DNA of 64,000 nucleotides from contig NC_090281.1 of NCBI RefSeq assembly GCF_037392515.1, positions 47,530,645 to 47,594,644 on the forward strand, read 5' to 3'. The notes under the pieces were generated by a model. It saw only the letters and a program-made list of their open reading frames with translations. It ran no database searches and was not told the DNA's origin. The position numbers and the translations under genes are program-made. This DNA is from Haliotis asinina (Eukaryota > Mollusca > Gastropoda > Lepetellida > Haliotidae). Shown here one piece after another: positions 33,870 to 46,428 of the stretch (its first letter is position 1; every line of letters starts with the position of its first letter).

Positions 33870-35795
33870 GTCTTCAGTTGGTAAACACAATCTTTTCTCG
33901 CTAGTGAATATGCTTTGGAAAACTAAGCTTTTACAAATGGAGCTGAAGTCGACGTAGGAAAGAAAATATTTGCACGGTCTGAAGCAGTGATGTCGGCAAG
34001 TGCTCAATGACGATGACCAGATGCAGATAGTATGCGAAATAGCCAAAATTTAATAATTCGCAGATCCTGTTTGTATTAAATACCCTTACCACATCTCGTG
34101 CTTTCCGATTTAGAAATATGCGCAACAGGTAATTTCACAGGGATGCCCTGTAAGGATTTCTCCGGATAACAGGGGTTCCGGATTACGAAGGTTTTTGTCA
34201 CATGATCAACACAACAATATTTACCATTTTGATATGGTATGACTGATTGTAAAGCAATAACAGAAGAGTAAGAAGAATGTCTCACCCAAGAACCAAAGAA
34301 GCACGACCACGTTCACCATGCACGGCATCTTCCTCTGCTACAGCGGCACTGAAACGTCATCACAAAATAGTGATCATGATCCAAAAAGTGTAAATAGATA
34401 AAAAAAGATCAGACTTTTATTTCACACATTTACTTTGGTACAGTGCACCAAATGACAGAATCGATTTTCCACACACAGTGGCCAAAGAATAATGAAGCAA
34501 TACCGTAACCATATCACTATAGAGCGCCCTATCACTTAAACAAACTTTGTGAGACAATGAGAAAGTCGGTATTCAAGTCCTGCTTTGTTAAAGTCACCGC
34601 ATCGGATGTTTGCAAAAGCGGGCAGCTTTCAATTCAACATCCTTTGGAATATGTCATCAATGAATATACAGTCAATCACGAGAAATGATATTCTTATTTC
34701 AAAGCAGAATGGTTTTTACCATTATCGCCAGGGAAGGTATGTAAAAATCAGTATTTCTAAGATGTCGTGGTATATATACTCAGAACGATATATTAAGGGA
34801 CAGAATAGTTCGAGTTGACATGGTTTCCCAGCTAAGCGGGTGACGTATCATTACACTCTAACTCATATATTCTGGCAGTAGTTCTGGAACCTATTCCAGG
34901 CATTGAGAATATTTCAGCTAGTTCTTGTCGGACAGTGGAATCGGTACAATGGGTCAAATGCTCAGAAATATGACACACGAATTTGGACCCATCCTGAGGA
35001 TGACGTCATAAAACTAGCGGTCTTTAATGAATTGTGTGGTCCACGGTGATCGCCTTTTTTGGGTCGGTGACCGTGTTGTGTGACATCCCATCGCCGTGAT
35101 CGTGCATGCGTAATCGTACCCTAAGGTTGTGTGATGTCCTGAAACAGTCTTGTGACTTCAGAAAACGACAGTCATCACTGTGGTTTCGTGGGATATTCTC
35201 GTTGTCAGAAAAAATTCAAAAGGTCAGTTTTATCACATGGTAGACTGCCTGTCCTTCATCTGAAAAATACTGTTCTTCTTCTCCTTCGAATTCTTCATTA
35301 ACCTGTCCTACCTGAAGTAGATATACCTACCTTCTTCTCTACTCTGCTCTGCCCTCCTGCTTCTTTTTCTTCGTATTGGAGAATATTGCTAAAACGGCGT
35401 AAAACTAAACTCACTCACACTTCTTCTTCCGCAGAGGACTCTTTACATCAGCCACAAACTGGATAGCTGCTGTATCGGTGTGGTGTTTAATCCCTCTGTG
35501 GAAGTCGACAAGTTTATAATTATATTGGAATAGGTTCTGTAAAACACATTGTTTAGGTCTTAAACACGTGAAGATCCAGGGTAGAAATCCTGTGCAGTCA
35601 TATCATGAAGCACATGTTTATGATTAATTGTCAGACTATTACAGATATATATGTTGTTCAGTGGAATGACAGAATGACACGGAGCTAGAACCACTGACTG
35701 ACACAATCGGACATCTCAAAACAATTCACTCTTAAGAAAGACTTCTGCAAAGACACGTCAACCACTCGCACGTTTGCTCTGATAGAACGACACAC
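33870..35795. other. No gene recognised
   Basis: Short AT-rich frames only. A SINE tail (agaatattgctaaaacggcg, then aactaaactcactcac) lies at 35385-35420. Confidence 0.5.
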
Positions 35796-35799
35796 AGTG

Positions 35800-36460
35800 A
35801 AGTTACACAAGGACAGACACATGTGCACAGACAGAGGTGATACAAAGACAGACGCACGTACACATAATGACATAGACAGAGGTGAGACAAAGACAGACAC
35901 ACGTACACATGACACAGACAGAGGTGATACAAAGACAGACACACGTACACATAATGACACAGACAGAGGTGAGACAAAGACAGACACGTGCACACAACGA
36001 CACAGACAGTTCGTACAAAGAGATACACGTGCGCAGAATAACACAGGCCGAGGCGATACAAAGATAGGCACACGTGCACAAAAAGCACAGACAGGGGTGA
36101 TGGAAAGGCAGACACACTTACACAGAAAGAGACAGACAGAGGTGATATAAAGACAGACACACGCGCACAGAATAGTACAGAAAGAGGTGATGCAAAGACA
36201 GACACACTTACACAGAAAAAGACAGACAGAGGTGAAACTAGGACACACATGGGTACAAAGAAAGACACACTCAATGATTCAAAGACAGGCAGACACACAC
36301 AGAATGACACAGACGGGTGATACAAAGACAGAGAGAGGGGGAGACAGGGAGACACACACACACACACACACAGACAGAGAGAAGTAGAGACCAGACAGAA
36401 GTGACACAAAGACAGACATACGTACACAGAAAGGCACAGACAGAGATGACACTTCGTCAC
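35800..36460 (+). repeat. Degenerate minisatellite, about 42-45-bp units
   Basis: Units like gacacgtacacataatgac, acagacagaggtgatacaaa, gacagac recur about 15 times with many changes and a (CA)n run at 36355-36375. The composition is so skewed that open frames over 180 codons appear on the minus strand; they are repeat translation and not genes. Confidence 0.88.
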
Positions 36461-36464
36461 ATTA

Positions 36465-39225
36465 CAGATAAAGGTGCAGCAAGGATGACTTACATCTGTA
36501 GCAAGTGTACTCAGACGCCCTTCTTTCGTTACACCTCACCTGGAAACAATCAATCATCGACCTTAGCCCTCTGTATGGGCTGAAATCAGTACAGTGTTAC
36601 TATAGGAATCGAATAATCCAGAAATAATCATCTGTGTGAAATTAATCACGTTAATGTACGAACTAATTTAGTAAGTCGTTGATTTAATCCATTTAGACAA
36701 ACAACGTAAAACAGTTCATGGTCCTGCTCGACCAGGAGAAGCTTACGCTCATGTCATCAGCATTATTAGGCATTTTTTTCTCGATAATACAAGGAAGTCC
36801 ACGGTGTCAACCTTAAGACATGCATCAACTATATATTTTCAACAGGTTATTGAAACAGCTTGTATTGTTTGATGCCGTGACATCCCTCAGTGGGCAAGAT
36901 TAGCATAATTTCCAGTTCCTGTATCATTTCGATCGGCTCCATATTTTCCTAGTATAATTTTGGTACACGTGCAGATTAAATGTGGCTGCTTGCTTTTGGA
37001 GACAGTGATAAACTACAGGAATGAATGAGAAAGTTTGATTTTACGATGATTTTAGCAATATTCCAACAATATGATGACGGTGTATACCACATTGTGCCCA
37101 TGTGGAGAAGCGAACGCGTGTCTTCAGCGAGGCGCCTTATTCACGAGGCTATCCCACCTGCAGAGGCTTTCATTTCAGCAGGTGCTCATATATATTTGTG
37201 TGTCATGTTTGTTTGTTAGTTTCTTTGCGCGCGTGCGATGTTTCTGTGCGAGTGTGTGTCTGTGATGTTGGAGTCTGTGATGTGTGATGCTTGTGTGTTT
37301 CGTATGTATCTTCCGGACAGTCACTGAAGTGTAATAAAACAGTTCTTAGCGGTTTCAGAACACGTTTCACAAGCATCCTCCTTGCGAGGCGTGCGGACTT
37401 TGTAGAAATACAGTAACATAATATTATACTCCAGCTCAGATATGCTTAAAAAGGCTTCTCCACTATGGCTTTTATTCTACATGCTATCAGGTAAAATATT
37501 GAAACAAGGAGACAGAAAAACTTTTCTCGTCTTTATTAATTTAAAAAAAGCGATAAGCTCTCCCATGACAGCTAATTCAACTGACTATATTCTGATGTAT
37601 CTGCCAAGGTTCGCAATGTGGAAAAGAACATGTGCCGGCACATAAAATCCAGTGACAAGCTACATAAGCAACCAGTCATATTTAACTCCTGAAAAACTGG
37701 AGTAAGTCAAGGCGAAGATCTCTCGCCAATTCAGTTTCCACATTTTGGTTATTGATAATCATCCATTTCTAATAAAACCAGAAAGTAAATGGGAAAAAGT
37801 TAAATAATTCTGTCTTTTGCAGTGAAATCCCCTCGACTCACATCACAATGAAATGTAACAAGAGCACTTCCATACTGCTCAAATGATGAAATGATTCTGC
37901 CTTTTGAGTGAAATCCCCTTGATTCACATCACAATGAAACGTAACAAGAGCACTTCCATACTGCTTGGAGATTAACATGTTGAGGTAGTTTTCTACACCA
38001 TTTGTGGCCTTAAAAAGTTAACATGTTTGGACCTTTCCACAGTCATTTCTACCACTGGCCGACCATTCCTCGCAGAGTCAATATACATATCTGTACAATT
38101 AGTTCTGGTTGAACGTTGCATGTAAATACATTTAGAAAAAATTAAGATTCGCTCCTTTCTAAATGGGTTAGGAACAAGACACATAATTCCTGTTTTTGCT
38201 TTGTTTTTACACACAGCTATCTGCCTGTATGAACACTCATCCATGATATTTTTCTAGGGTTCATATTGCAAGTCTAAATGGCCAAGGATACTTTTCCACC
38301 CATGAGTGTCCAGCCCATATCCACATTCCAGCATCATTTGGCCTATATTTACCAACCGCTACAAAACAGCTACAAGCACGGTGCTGCACTTTATTTATAA
38401 CAATGAACCCTTTACTTCCCCAAATTGCTTCACCGTATGTTATTACGGGTAGAACTTGTGAGGTAAACAGTAAATTATTGTTTAATAAATGGGTTATCAG
38501 ACATACGTGCTATAGCTTTACATTTAGCTAATAAATGACCTAGTGTCCTATTGTTAGACTAACTAGCAGGAGTATTTAGTTCCAAATATTTATTTCTAAG
38601 GCAGTTTAAGGTAAACATACTTACCTATATGTCTAAAACTGTGACGCCACATCCAAACAATGTGTTTGCTGTTTTTTTTTAAAGATGTGTGTGTTTGTGT
38701 TTGTGTATGTGTGTGTAAGTGTGCGTGTGTGTCGAAGAGTAAGGGTGGTAAAGAACACTGTTAATTGTAAACAGAAGCGTTAAAACCTTTTCTAGGCCCA
38801 TAAGAGGTGACAGCTAAAATTATGTATATTTATTGATTGATCGTCTTTGGTGGACACGCATGATACTAAATTTGGGTGCTGACTTTTGAAATCACATCTC
38901 TTCAAGAGCGTGTCACGATGCCTTGAGTTAAATCGTCAAGATTTGTGTAATATGCTGTCAACAGTTAAACAGTAAGCACCTCAAATAATGCTGTCATGGT
39001 TTTACATTGGCGTAGCAACCAATAATGCGCAGTTACTTTATTCCAGCAGTGTTTAAAAATTCATACGTAACGCCAGTTGACAGTTCTACTCTAGCATCGC
39101 CCAGATCCCAATCCTACGAGGACATATAAAGAATAACATTCACTCACATTTCGATAAAACGTGAGTCAATGTTTTTCACACAGAATCCAAATTTGTTGTC
39201 GAGACGTTGGTGATGACGTCCGTAA
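36465..39225. other. No gene; small tandem duplication and microsatellites
   Basis: A segment of about 80 bases (gtgaaatccccttgattcac, atcacaatgaaacgtaac, aagagcacttccatactgct) is present twice in tandem at about 37805-37965. GT-rich tracts lie at 37230-37310 and 38680-38740. No coding region recognised. Confidence 0.55.
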
Positions 39226-39285
39226 GATGTGACTTTAAGTATCTCGCTCAGCTTTACCAGCCACTGTAGCGTCTTACTTCACATC

Positions 39286-39424
39286 ATGTTGGACAAGATA
39301 GTTCTGCTCGGCCATGCCAGGGCGGGGAAAACCTCACTAATCCAACAGTTCACAGAAAGAACATACCGCCGCACCTACTCCCCCACCATTGAGGGCCTTT
39401 ACACGCAAGTGGTTAAGTGTCCAG
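39286..39424 (+). CDS. Ras-like gene: exon 1, P-loop and switch I
   Basis: Begins at ATG 39286; the donor is ccag|gtatgt. It holds the P-loop and switch I. The residue matching Ras Gly12 is Ala11. An upstream in-frame stretch to 39229 has no ATG, so a longer protein would need another exon. Confidence 0.85.
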
Positions 39425-42400
39425 GTATGTAGGTTATTTTATAGCATACAGTGTTATCAGGCACGATTGAATGGTGTCGTTTTCGATTGTTCTGACTTTT
39501 CTCTGTTAATGTAATCACAATAATGGGAATGCCTAGACAGGAGAATATGTATAGTCCCTGAAGTGAATGTTCTCTAAGCAGGCTCTCCACTGGGTTAACA
39601 AAATAACAAGAATTAAAAGCAACTTTTAACTCTGCAGCTCAGTGACCCTTCCTCCGGTAATGAAGCCCAAAATACGTGAGATGGGACTTGACCCAAGCAC
39701 TTGAACCAAGGAATATCTTGGTCAAACCCTCTGTGAAACCACCTGCCCATTAATGTATGCTAATGTATTATTACTTGATGGTGCAAAGTCTCCGAGGACA
39801 ACTTCGGCGTCGTAAACTTCGCGTGGCTGTGATACACTTGACCTTCCTGTTTTAGCCCCTCAGGAAAGCTTGCATGAGCAGAATGCTGAAGTGGCAGCAG
39901 GCCTGAAACGTTCGTGGCAATCTCCTTTCTCTTTCCTGTAAACACTCACCTGGCACAAATGCCAAATGGTACCGATATTTCATCATCATCATCATCATCA
40001 TCATCTCTTCCCTCTTCATTTTCTTCTCCGTCTTCGTTTTCTTCTTCTTCTTCTTCGTCTTCTGCACCTCAAGAGTCTTGGGCAGTAGATATGTGACGAA
40101 GAAGTTTGTGATCCTGACTATGGAGAGTAGGAACCTTGGGCAGTAGATATGTTATGAAGACGTTTGTGATCCTGACTATGGAGGGTAGGAACCTTGGGCA
40201 GTAGATATGTGATGAAGAAGTTTGTGATCCTGACTATGGAGGGTAGGAACCTTGGGCAGTAGATATGTGATGAAGACGTTTGTGATCCTGACTATGGAGG
40301 GTAGGAACCTTGGGCAGTAGATATGTGATGAAGAAGTTTGTGATCCTGACTATGGAGGGTAGGAACCTTGGGCAGTAGATATGTGATGAAGAAGTTTGTG
40401 ATCCTGACTATGGAGGGTAGGAACCTTGGGCAGTAGATATGTTATGAAGACGTTTGTGATCCTGACTATGGAGAGTAGGAACCTTGGGCAGTAGATATGT
40501 TATGAAGACGTTTGTGATCCTGACTATGGAGGGTAGGAACCTTGGGCAGTAGATATGTGATGAAGAAGTTTGTGATCCTGACTATGGAGGGTAGGAACCT
40601 TGGGCAGTAGATATGTGATGAAGACGTTTGTGATCCTGACTATGGAGGGTAGGAACCTTGGGCAGTAGATATGTGATGAAGAAGTTTGTGATCCTGACTA
40701 TGGAGGGTAGGAACCTTGGGCAGTAGATATGTGATGAAGACGTTTGTGATCCTGACTATGGAGGGTAGGAACCTTGGGCAGTAGATATGTGATGAAGAAG
40801 TTTGTGATCCTGACTATGGAGGGTAGGAACCTTGGGCAGTAGATATGTGATGAAGAAGTTTGTGATCCTGACTATGGAGGGTAGGAACCTTGGGCAGTAG
40901 ATATGTTATGAAGACGTTTGTGATCCTGACTATGGAGGGCAGGAACCTTGGGCAGTAGATATGTGATGAAGAAGTTTGTGATCCTGACTATGGAGGGTAG
41001 GAACCTTGGGCAGTAGATATGTTATGAAGAGGTTTGTGATCCTGACTATGGAGGGTAGGAACCTTGGGCAGTAGATATGTGATGAAGAAGTTTGTGATCC
41101 TGACTATGGAGGGTAGGAACCTTGGGCAGTAGATATGTTATGAAGAGGTTTGTGATCTTGACTATGGAGGGTAGGAACCTTGGGCAGTAGATATGTGATG
41201 AAGAAGTTTGTGATCCTGACTATGGAGGGTAGGAACCTTGGGCAGTAGATATGTTATGAAGAAGTTTGTGATCCTGACTATGGAGGGCAGGAACCTTGGG
41301 CAGTAGATATGTGATGAAGACGTTTGTGATCCTGACTATGGAGGGTAGGAACCTTGGGCAGTAGATATGTTATGAAGATGTTTGTGATCCTGACTATGGA
41401 GGGTAGGTATCTTGGGCAGTAGATATGTTATGAAGAAGTTTGTGATCCTGACTATGGAGGGTAGGAACCTTGGGCAGTAGATATGTTATGAAGACGTTTG
41501 TGATCCTGACTATGGAGGGTAGGGATCTTGGGCAGTAGATATGTGTTGAGGAATTTGGTGGTGATGGCCATGGGGTGTAATAAAAGTGTGTTCCTCTCTC
41601 GTCACTTTTAACATCAAAAGTTTGAAAAATAGTGCTACCGCCCTCGTTACTTTTGAAAGAAATGTGCGAGAGAGACATTTAAATTTTTTGTGCAGCCTAA
41701 CATATACAGTATAGAAACTATGTTCTTGTGCATGGACGGGTGTGTTATCCTAAATTACAACAGATTGCTAGCGTTGAATCAAATTGTTTTCCAGATGGCC
41801 TGTTTCAGGCGGTAGAGATCATCGATACATCCGGTGGAGACGACTTTCCAGCAATGCGATCTCTACGCATCACTCAGGGCACTATGTTCATCGTTGTCTA
41901 CGCCCTAGATGACCTGCAGTCCTTCAATATGGTCTTCAACTTCTGTAGAATGATCAAAACATGCAGCAGTAAGTAACCACTTGAGAAACTTACGTGTTTT
42001 CGTCATATTCAAAACATGAACTCTTTTGAAAAAGGAATCAGTCATGAAGTGTCAGTCAAATCAAATTTCCTCTTAAGCATGTTCCATATCATAAAATGGG
42101 TTAATATACGTTGTTCACAGCATTGTAAGCGGGGTGCATTGATTGGCTTATCCAATCACAAAACGACATATACGTCTGAGATAAGATAATATGTGTTATT
42201 AGCAGATCAGCGCTTAGGATATACAAAATTCTGTGAGAAGACAATGTATTATTGCAAAAGGATTAATACCAAAATGCAGTTGTCGTCACAAGAGCAGGTT
42301 TGCGTAAAACCTTGTTAAACATCAAGGACGCGGACATAATTTTGTCGGGTGCTAAGCGACACGTTTTGCATGACGTCACACTGACACTGTCGTCTGCTTC

Positions 42401-45400
42401 TCGTAATCACATGTATCCATGGTAACTGTACTGATTTAAGTCAGTTGTTAATGTGTGAGCCTAGATTTGTGGAGCTCTCTTAGCGCTAAGATAGTCGTAA
42501 GTGCCATATATTAACACTAACTTACGACCGTCTTAGAGCTGATAGAGCTTCGAAAATCTAGGCCCCGGTTTCCAACTATCCCAGATAGCACCCCATTTCA
42601 TCATTGTAAGTTGGCTAACATCACTGGTGCAAACACCCGTGAAAGTCCAGGACAGAATTGATGTTCAGTAACCCATGCTTGCCGTTAGAGGAGACTAATA
42701 GGATTAGATGGTCAGGATTGCTGACTTGGTAGACACATCGTATCCCAATTGTGTATTTCGAGGATCATGATGTTGACATTAGATTGTCTCGCCTATATTT
42801 ACAAACCGCCGCTATCTATCTAGAGTACTGCTGAGTGCGGCGTAAAATTAATCGCCGGGACTGGTGATCGAATCTAAAATCTGCTTGTAGCTACAAATGC
42901 TTTAAGTCCATTGCTATTGGGACTCATGCTTGCACCACGTGCATTGTGTGCAAATAGTGAAATTCACATGGACGTATTTTGGGCACATGCTACGTAATTA
43001 TGATTAAATGATTATGCATATAGCATACATAGTCGCGGTACTTTGTCCATGTTATACTGCACATTGCTGTACCCTCAACTGAGTGTTCAACACGCATTTA
43101 TGTGGCCACCATCTGGCCATTTACCAACGGATTCGTGGGTACTTTTTAAGAGCACAGGGTTGTGTACTGTACCAGTGTTTAAAATACCCGCCGACCCGAC
43201 CGGTCTATTTTCTCGGACGATCTAATTTCAAAAGTTGCCAGTCCGATGGTCTGGTAGATACTTTTAGCCCTACGTTGCCTAACTGGTTAAGTGTATACTT
43301 TTCATAGTATCAGCAGACAGGTTCAGATGGAATCAAAACCATCACAGATCAGAAGACCTGACTTCATACCAAGGTCAAAAAAAGCTTTGATGAGTGCAGT
43401 TGTGTTTCAGCAGCATTTAGCTGTAGATGTTGATGAGGTTCCTGCTGCTGAAACAAATGCACTGTGGACTCAGACAGTGACTCAGATTTGTCCGATTGTG
43501 ATTGTGACTGTGAGGCAGAAAATGATTTTATTACCCACATGGTACTTCGTAAAGGTGTTTCATAACAAAGTGTTATGACACATACGTGTCATAACACCTT
43601 CGAGTGATTTGATTGGCCAGTACGTGAACTTTGACATTACTGGTACTACTTTCATCACTCATTCCATTCATGATTTTCATTTTCACACCTGAGAGCATGT
43701 GAAACGAAAACACTTCTATGGAATTAGATAAAATTTATTTCATTTAGAGTGGTTACTAGCATTTTTTCAATTCTACAATAACTCAAGTTTCTGTAATAAA
43801 AACGAAAACAAAACAATCTATAAAAATATGTAAACAAATGCGTCTAGTAGGTCTCTCATGAGTGTATACAAATATGGCGTCGCCCGTAAAAGTTATTGAT
43901 TTCGTCAAAATTGACGGACAATTCGTTGGAAGAGTTGTGAATATAATCAAGAGACTGAATACCTTCTGCGTGTAGTTGTCAGGACTGCACAGTAACACAC
44001 AACATCAAAAGAAGAGCGGCGCTCTTGTATCTCTATCACTGTCACTGTCAGCCGCATCCATTCGCGTCCTCCTGCACAAACACATTGTCACTGCCATGCC
44101 TCCGTGGTTTCTTATGTAGGGGTCAAAAGCATTTCCCCGAATCTGAACACAACAGGTTTGAAATCGTCTTCGTTCGAGGTTGAAGGCTGTGTTTTCAGTG
44201 GAGTTTTCGGTGGAGTCTTCAACAAAAACATCGAATGTCGACAAATGGGAATTCCAAGCCGAGACGAGATGGCGTCACTGGCATCCTACGCAAAGCGTCG
44301 CCGAATTATTTACAGTAACTCGTCCTCCGATGAAGAACATTAAGCTCAACTATTTGAGACATGCTGTTTCCTGTTATTCACATTCATCTTTGCTCTTTAG
44401 TTTGCCGCTTCTAATTAAATGCTCCCCATAATTTTCTTCTTTGTGAACACTTCTCAACATGACGACTAGCCCAACAGTGATGGCCGACTGACGTTCAAGC
44501 AAGATTTAGGTCACGTAGACAAGTTCGAAATATTTACATTTCGCGAGTGTTTTGATGAATTACATTATTGCTTTTGAAAACAAATCCTCAACTGAAAAGA
44601 ATTAAATTTTGATTACGACTTGATTCTGTCTTAATGTGTTTATTTTCTTGTGATTAGGCGCCGTATAGGAAATACATTGCCTCTACGCAGCGTACGTTTT
44701 CCTGGAGTGAAGCGGTTGACATTCCAATCACCAATATGATGTAGTAATCCGCGTTACATGGTTCTATATAGGAAAGCAAAATATTGCTTTATTTTAACGA
44801 TATTTTCACTTTTTAGAACGTGGGTAATAAATGGGATACAAAACTCGTTCCCCTTTCATATCAAGGGGAAACTCGTGACAAACCAAACTTATTTCACTCG
44901 GGACATAAACTTGTTATGAAAGGGGCAGCTCGTTAAATATCCTATAAATAACAGATTTATAAACAGGCCATGTTGCTTGCATGCAGTAAAGACAGTATTC
45001 AGAAAACTGATTATTTTCTTTTTTTATTGTTGAAAACCAGACAGGCAAGTTTGTATCCGGACTGGTAATATTTTCAAGTAACCAGTCCGACTGTCTGGCT
45101 TGAAATTTTGGGAGCTTTAAACACTGACTGTACACAAGGGATTGTGGCAACAATGAAAGAGTCCGCAGACAAAGTTGACCCCAAGACTTTCACACCCTGT
45201 CACAGGTGAACTTGATCCCACAAAGCTGGATCACTAAGTCTGGCTTTTGTGTATCCCTCAATGGTTTTGCTTGAAACAGCATTTTCAATGTACCCTTCAT
45301 TCGTTGCAGAAAAGGTCAGCCTTCCCATTCTGATCGCTGCCAATAAACTGGATAACGTCGAAAAACGAATCATCACTTCGGAGATGGCACTCGGCATGGC

Positions 45401-45704
45401 TAGAAAATTAAAGTGCCCCCACATCGAGGTGAGCGCCCGATGGAACCTAAATGTCACCAGCATGTTTGACATGATCCTGAGTTTGAAGGTTGCAATGAAA
45501 AAGGAAAACACAGTTCAGCCCAGCAGTGAGGTCCCAAGATCTCGCTTTAATTGCTTCTCCGGTGAGAGGAAGGTTCCGAGTCGGGGCAAGTTTCCCATTC
45601 AAAGATCCAATACTTTTCATGGGTTTTCCGATACAAGTATTGCCAGAACAAAGGCCAATGCGATGCGAATGAGAAGTTTTCATGTGAAACCTTCAGGGGA
45701 TTAA
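39286..45704 (+). CDS. Ras-family small GTPase, RASD/Dexras-like, without CAAX box
   Basis: Three exons join in phase 1: 39286-39424, 41795-41968, 45310-45704, giving 235 residues. The start ATG at 39286 places the first strand MLDKIVLLG as in Ras. Motifs: G1 GHARAGKT (9-16), switch I Thr in YSPTIE (34), G3 DTSG (57-60), G4 NKLD (116-119), G5 SAR (146-148). DTSG followed by FPAMRSL is the pattern of the RASD1/RASD2 group (DTSG..FPAMRRL). The C-terminus is a basic tail of about 70 residues ending KPSGD, with no CAAX or di-cysteine. Membrane attachment by prenylation is therefore not expected. Family members act as signalling switches; the partner here is unknown. A divergent Ras-like protein outside RASD is the alternative. 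Confidence 0.88.
39978..40065 (+). repeat. (CAT)n followed by (CTT)n microsatellite
   Basis: tcatcatcatcat at 39978-40006, then cttct and cttcgtctt runs to 40065, directly before the 58-bp minisatellite. Confidence 0.88.
40079..41545 (+). repeat. 58-bp minisatellite, about 25 copies, in intron 1 of the Ras-like gene
   Basis: The unit is cagtagatatgtgatgaaga, agtttgtgatcctgactatg, gagggtaggaaccttggg. The period is exactly 58. Main variant sites are gtgatg/gttatg and aagaag/aagacg/aagagg. The order of variants is not random (see findings). It sits between exons 1 and 2, so it lengthens the intron without touching coding sequence. Confidence 0.96.
41795..41968 (+). CDS. Ras-like gene: exon 2, switch II and helix 2-strand 4
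   Basis: The acceptor attgttttccag precedes 41795; the donor is agca|gtaagt. It encodes DGLFQAVEIIDTSGGDDFPA, then MRSLRITQGTMFIVVYALDD. The catalytic Gln61 of Ras is replaced by Gly61 (DTSGG). Confidence 0.88.
42466..42560. repeat. Small inverted-repeat element
   Basis: agatttgtggagctctctta, gcgctaagatagtcgtaagt and then acttacgaccgtcttagagc, ttcgaaaatctaggcc form imperfect inverted arms around a short centre. A similar piece (gacttacgacagtcgtagca) is at about 50320. Confidence 0.55.
42635..42855 (+). mobile_element. SINE copy, (CTCA)-tail family, diverged
   Basis: cccgtgaaagtccaggacag, gttcagtaacccatgcttgc, gatggtcaggattgctgact, caaaccgccgctatctatct and gtgcggcgtaaaattaa. Confidence 0.8.
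45310..45704 (+). CDS. Ras-like gene: exon 3, G4/G5 and C-terminal tail
   Basis: The acceptor attcgttgcag precedes 45310. It encodes KVSLPILIAANKLDNVEKR, the HIEVSARWNLN segment (G5 variant SAR) and a Ser/Arg/Lys-rich tail, stopping at TAA after KPSGD. Confidence 0.88.
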
Positions 45705-45884
45705 TTTAACACATGCAGAGATCAGCGAACATAAAAGCCAATCACGTTGTAATATATTGTACGTAGAGATAGATCAGTGGCACTTTGTATTTCACATATG
45801 GCAAGGGCAAAATGGCAAGGGCAAAATGACATGGGCAAATACAGGAGCAATTTAGCGGGCAAAGGCAAATGGTTTTGTTATTGG

Positions 45885-46105
45885 TTTGCTGTTGACGCCG
45901 CATTGAACAATATTCCAGCAATGTGGTGGCGGTCTGTAAATAATCGAGTCTGGGCCAGACTATCCAGTGATTAACAGCATGAGCATCGATCTTCGCCACT
46001 GGTATAGGATGACATGTGCGTTAACAAACTCAGCAAGCCTGACCACCTAATCCTGTTTGTCACTTCTTACTGCCAATTCTAACTTGGATCTTCACGGGTC
46101 CAAGG
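45885..46105 (-). mobile_element. SINE copy, (CTCA)-tail family, head truncated
   Basis: gacgccgcattgaacaatat, tccagcaatgtggtggcggt, gtaaataatcgagtctgggc, taacagcatgagcatcgatc, aacttggatcttcacgggtc. Confidence 0.85.
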
Positions 46106-46364
46106 ACAAGAGTACAATAATAACAGTCTCAGTTTAGAACTTTGTCTCAGGACCTAATGACTGAATATTTAGCACCCGTTTCAGTTTCCGATTTCTTCAT
46201 TTTCTATTACGTTTACTGATTAGTCATAAACAAACAGTGATGTTTGGATGGAATGAATTTCTTGTTAAGTTTTGTTTAGTGTACTAAAACGACTCAAGGT
46301 CGTTACATGCCTGATATTGTTCCAACATAGAAAATGACTGGATTTGTGATGGGGTATTTAGGAA

Positions 46365-46428
46365 AGACGTCATATACTCAGTGACGTCATATATTGTGAC
46401 GTCATATACTCAGTGATGGTTATGATCC
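46365..46428 (+). repeat. Short repeat with three GACGTCATAT words
   Basis: aagacgtcatatactcagtg, acgtcatatattgtgacgtc, atatactcagtg: two perfect TGACGTCA palindromes and one near match within 60 bases. TGACGTCA is the CREB-type site, but a short duplication explains the pattern equally well. Confidence 0.5.

Larger units (their letters stand above)
41970..45309. other. Intron 2 of the Ras-like gene; repeats and weak frames only
   Basis: Holds a small inverted repeat (42466-42560), a SINE (42635-42855) and two related CCAGACAG-type inverted segments near 43195-43260 and 45030-45115. Two short frames are of uncertain status: 43874-43975 (+, MASPVKVIDFVKIDGQFVGR...) with a good start context, and 44104-44343 (+). 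Neither shows a known domain. Confidence 0.45.

Noticed and set aside
35732..36460. 242-codon Cys/Leu/Ser-rich open frame on the minus strand
   Set aside because: Translation of the acagacagaggtga minisatellite. Several frames are open on both strands and none has a signal peptide or splice context.
40079..41545. CRISPR-like array of regularly spaced repeats
   Set aside because: The 58-bp units are contiguous and alike across their full length, with no unique spacers. The host is an animal genome.
43291..43578. Frame with an acidic run (DSDSDSDLSDCDCDCEAEND in a shifted frame)
   Set aside because: The acidic stretch and the upstream part are in different frames, with no splice sites and no recognisable domain. 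It may be a transposon remnant, but I cannot support it.
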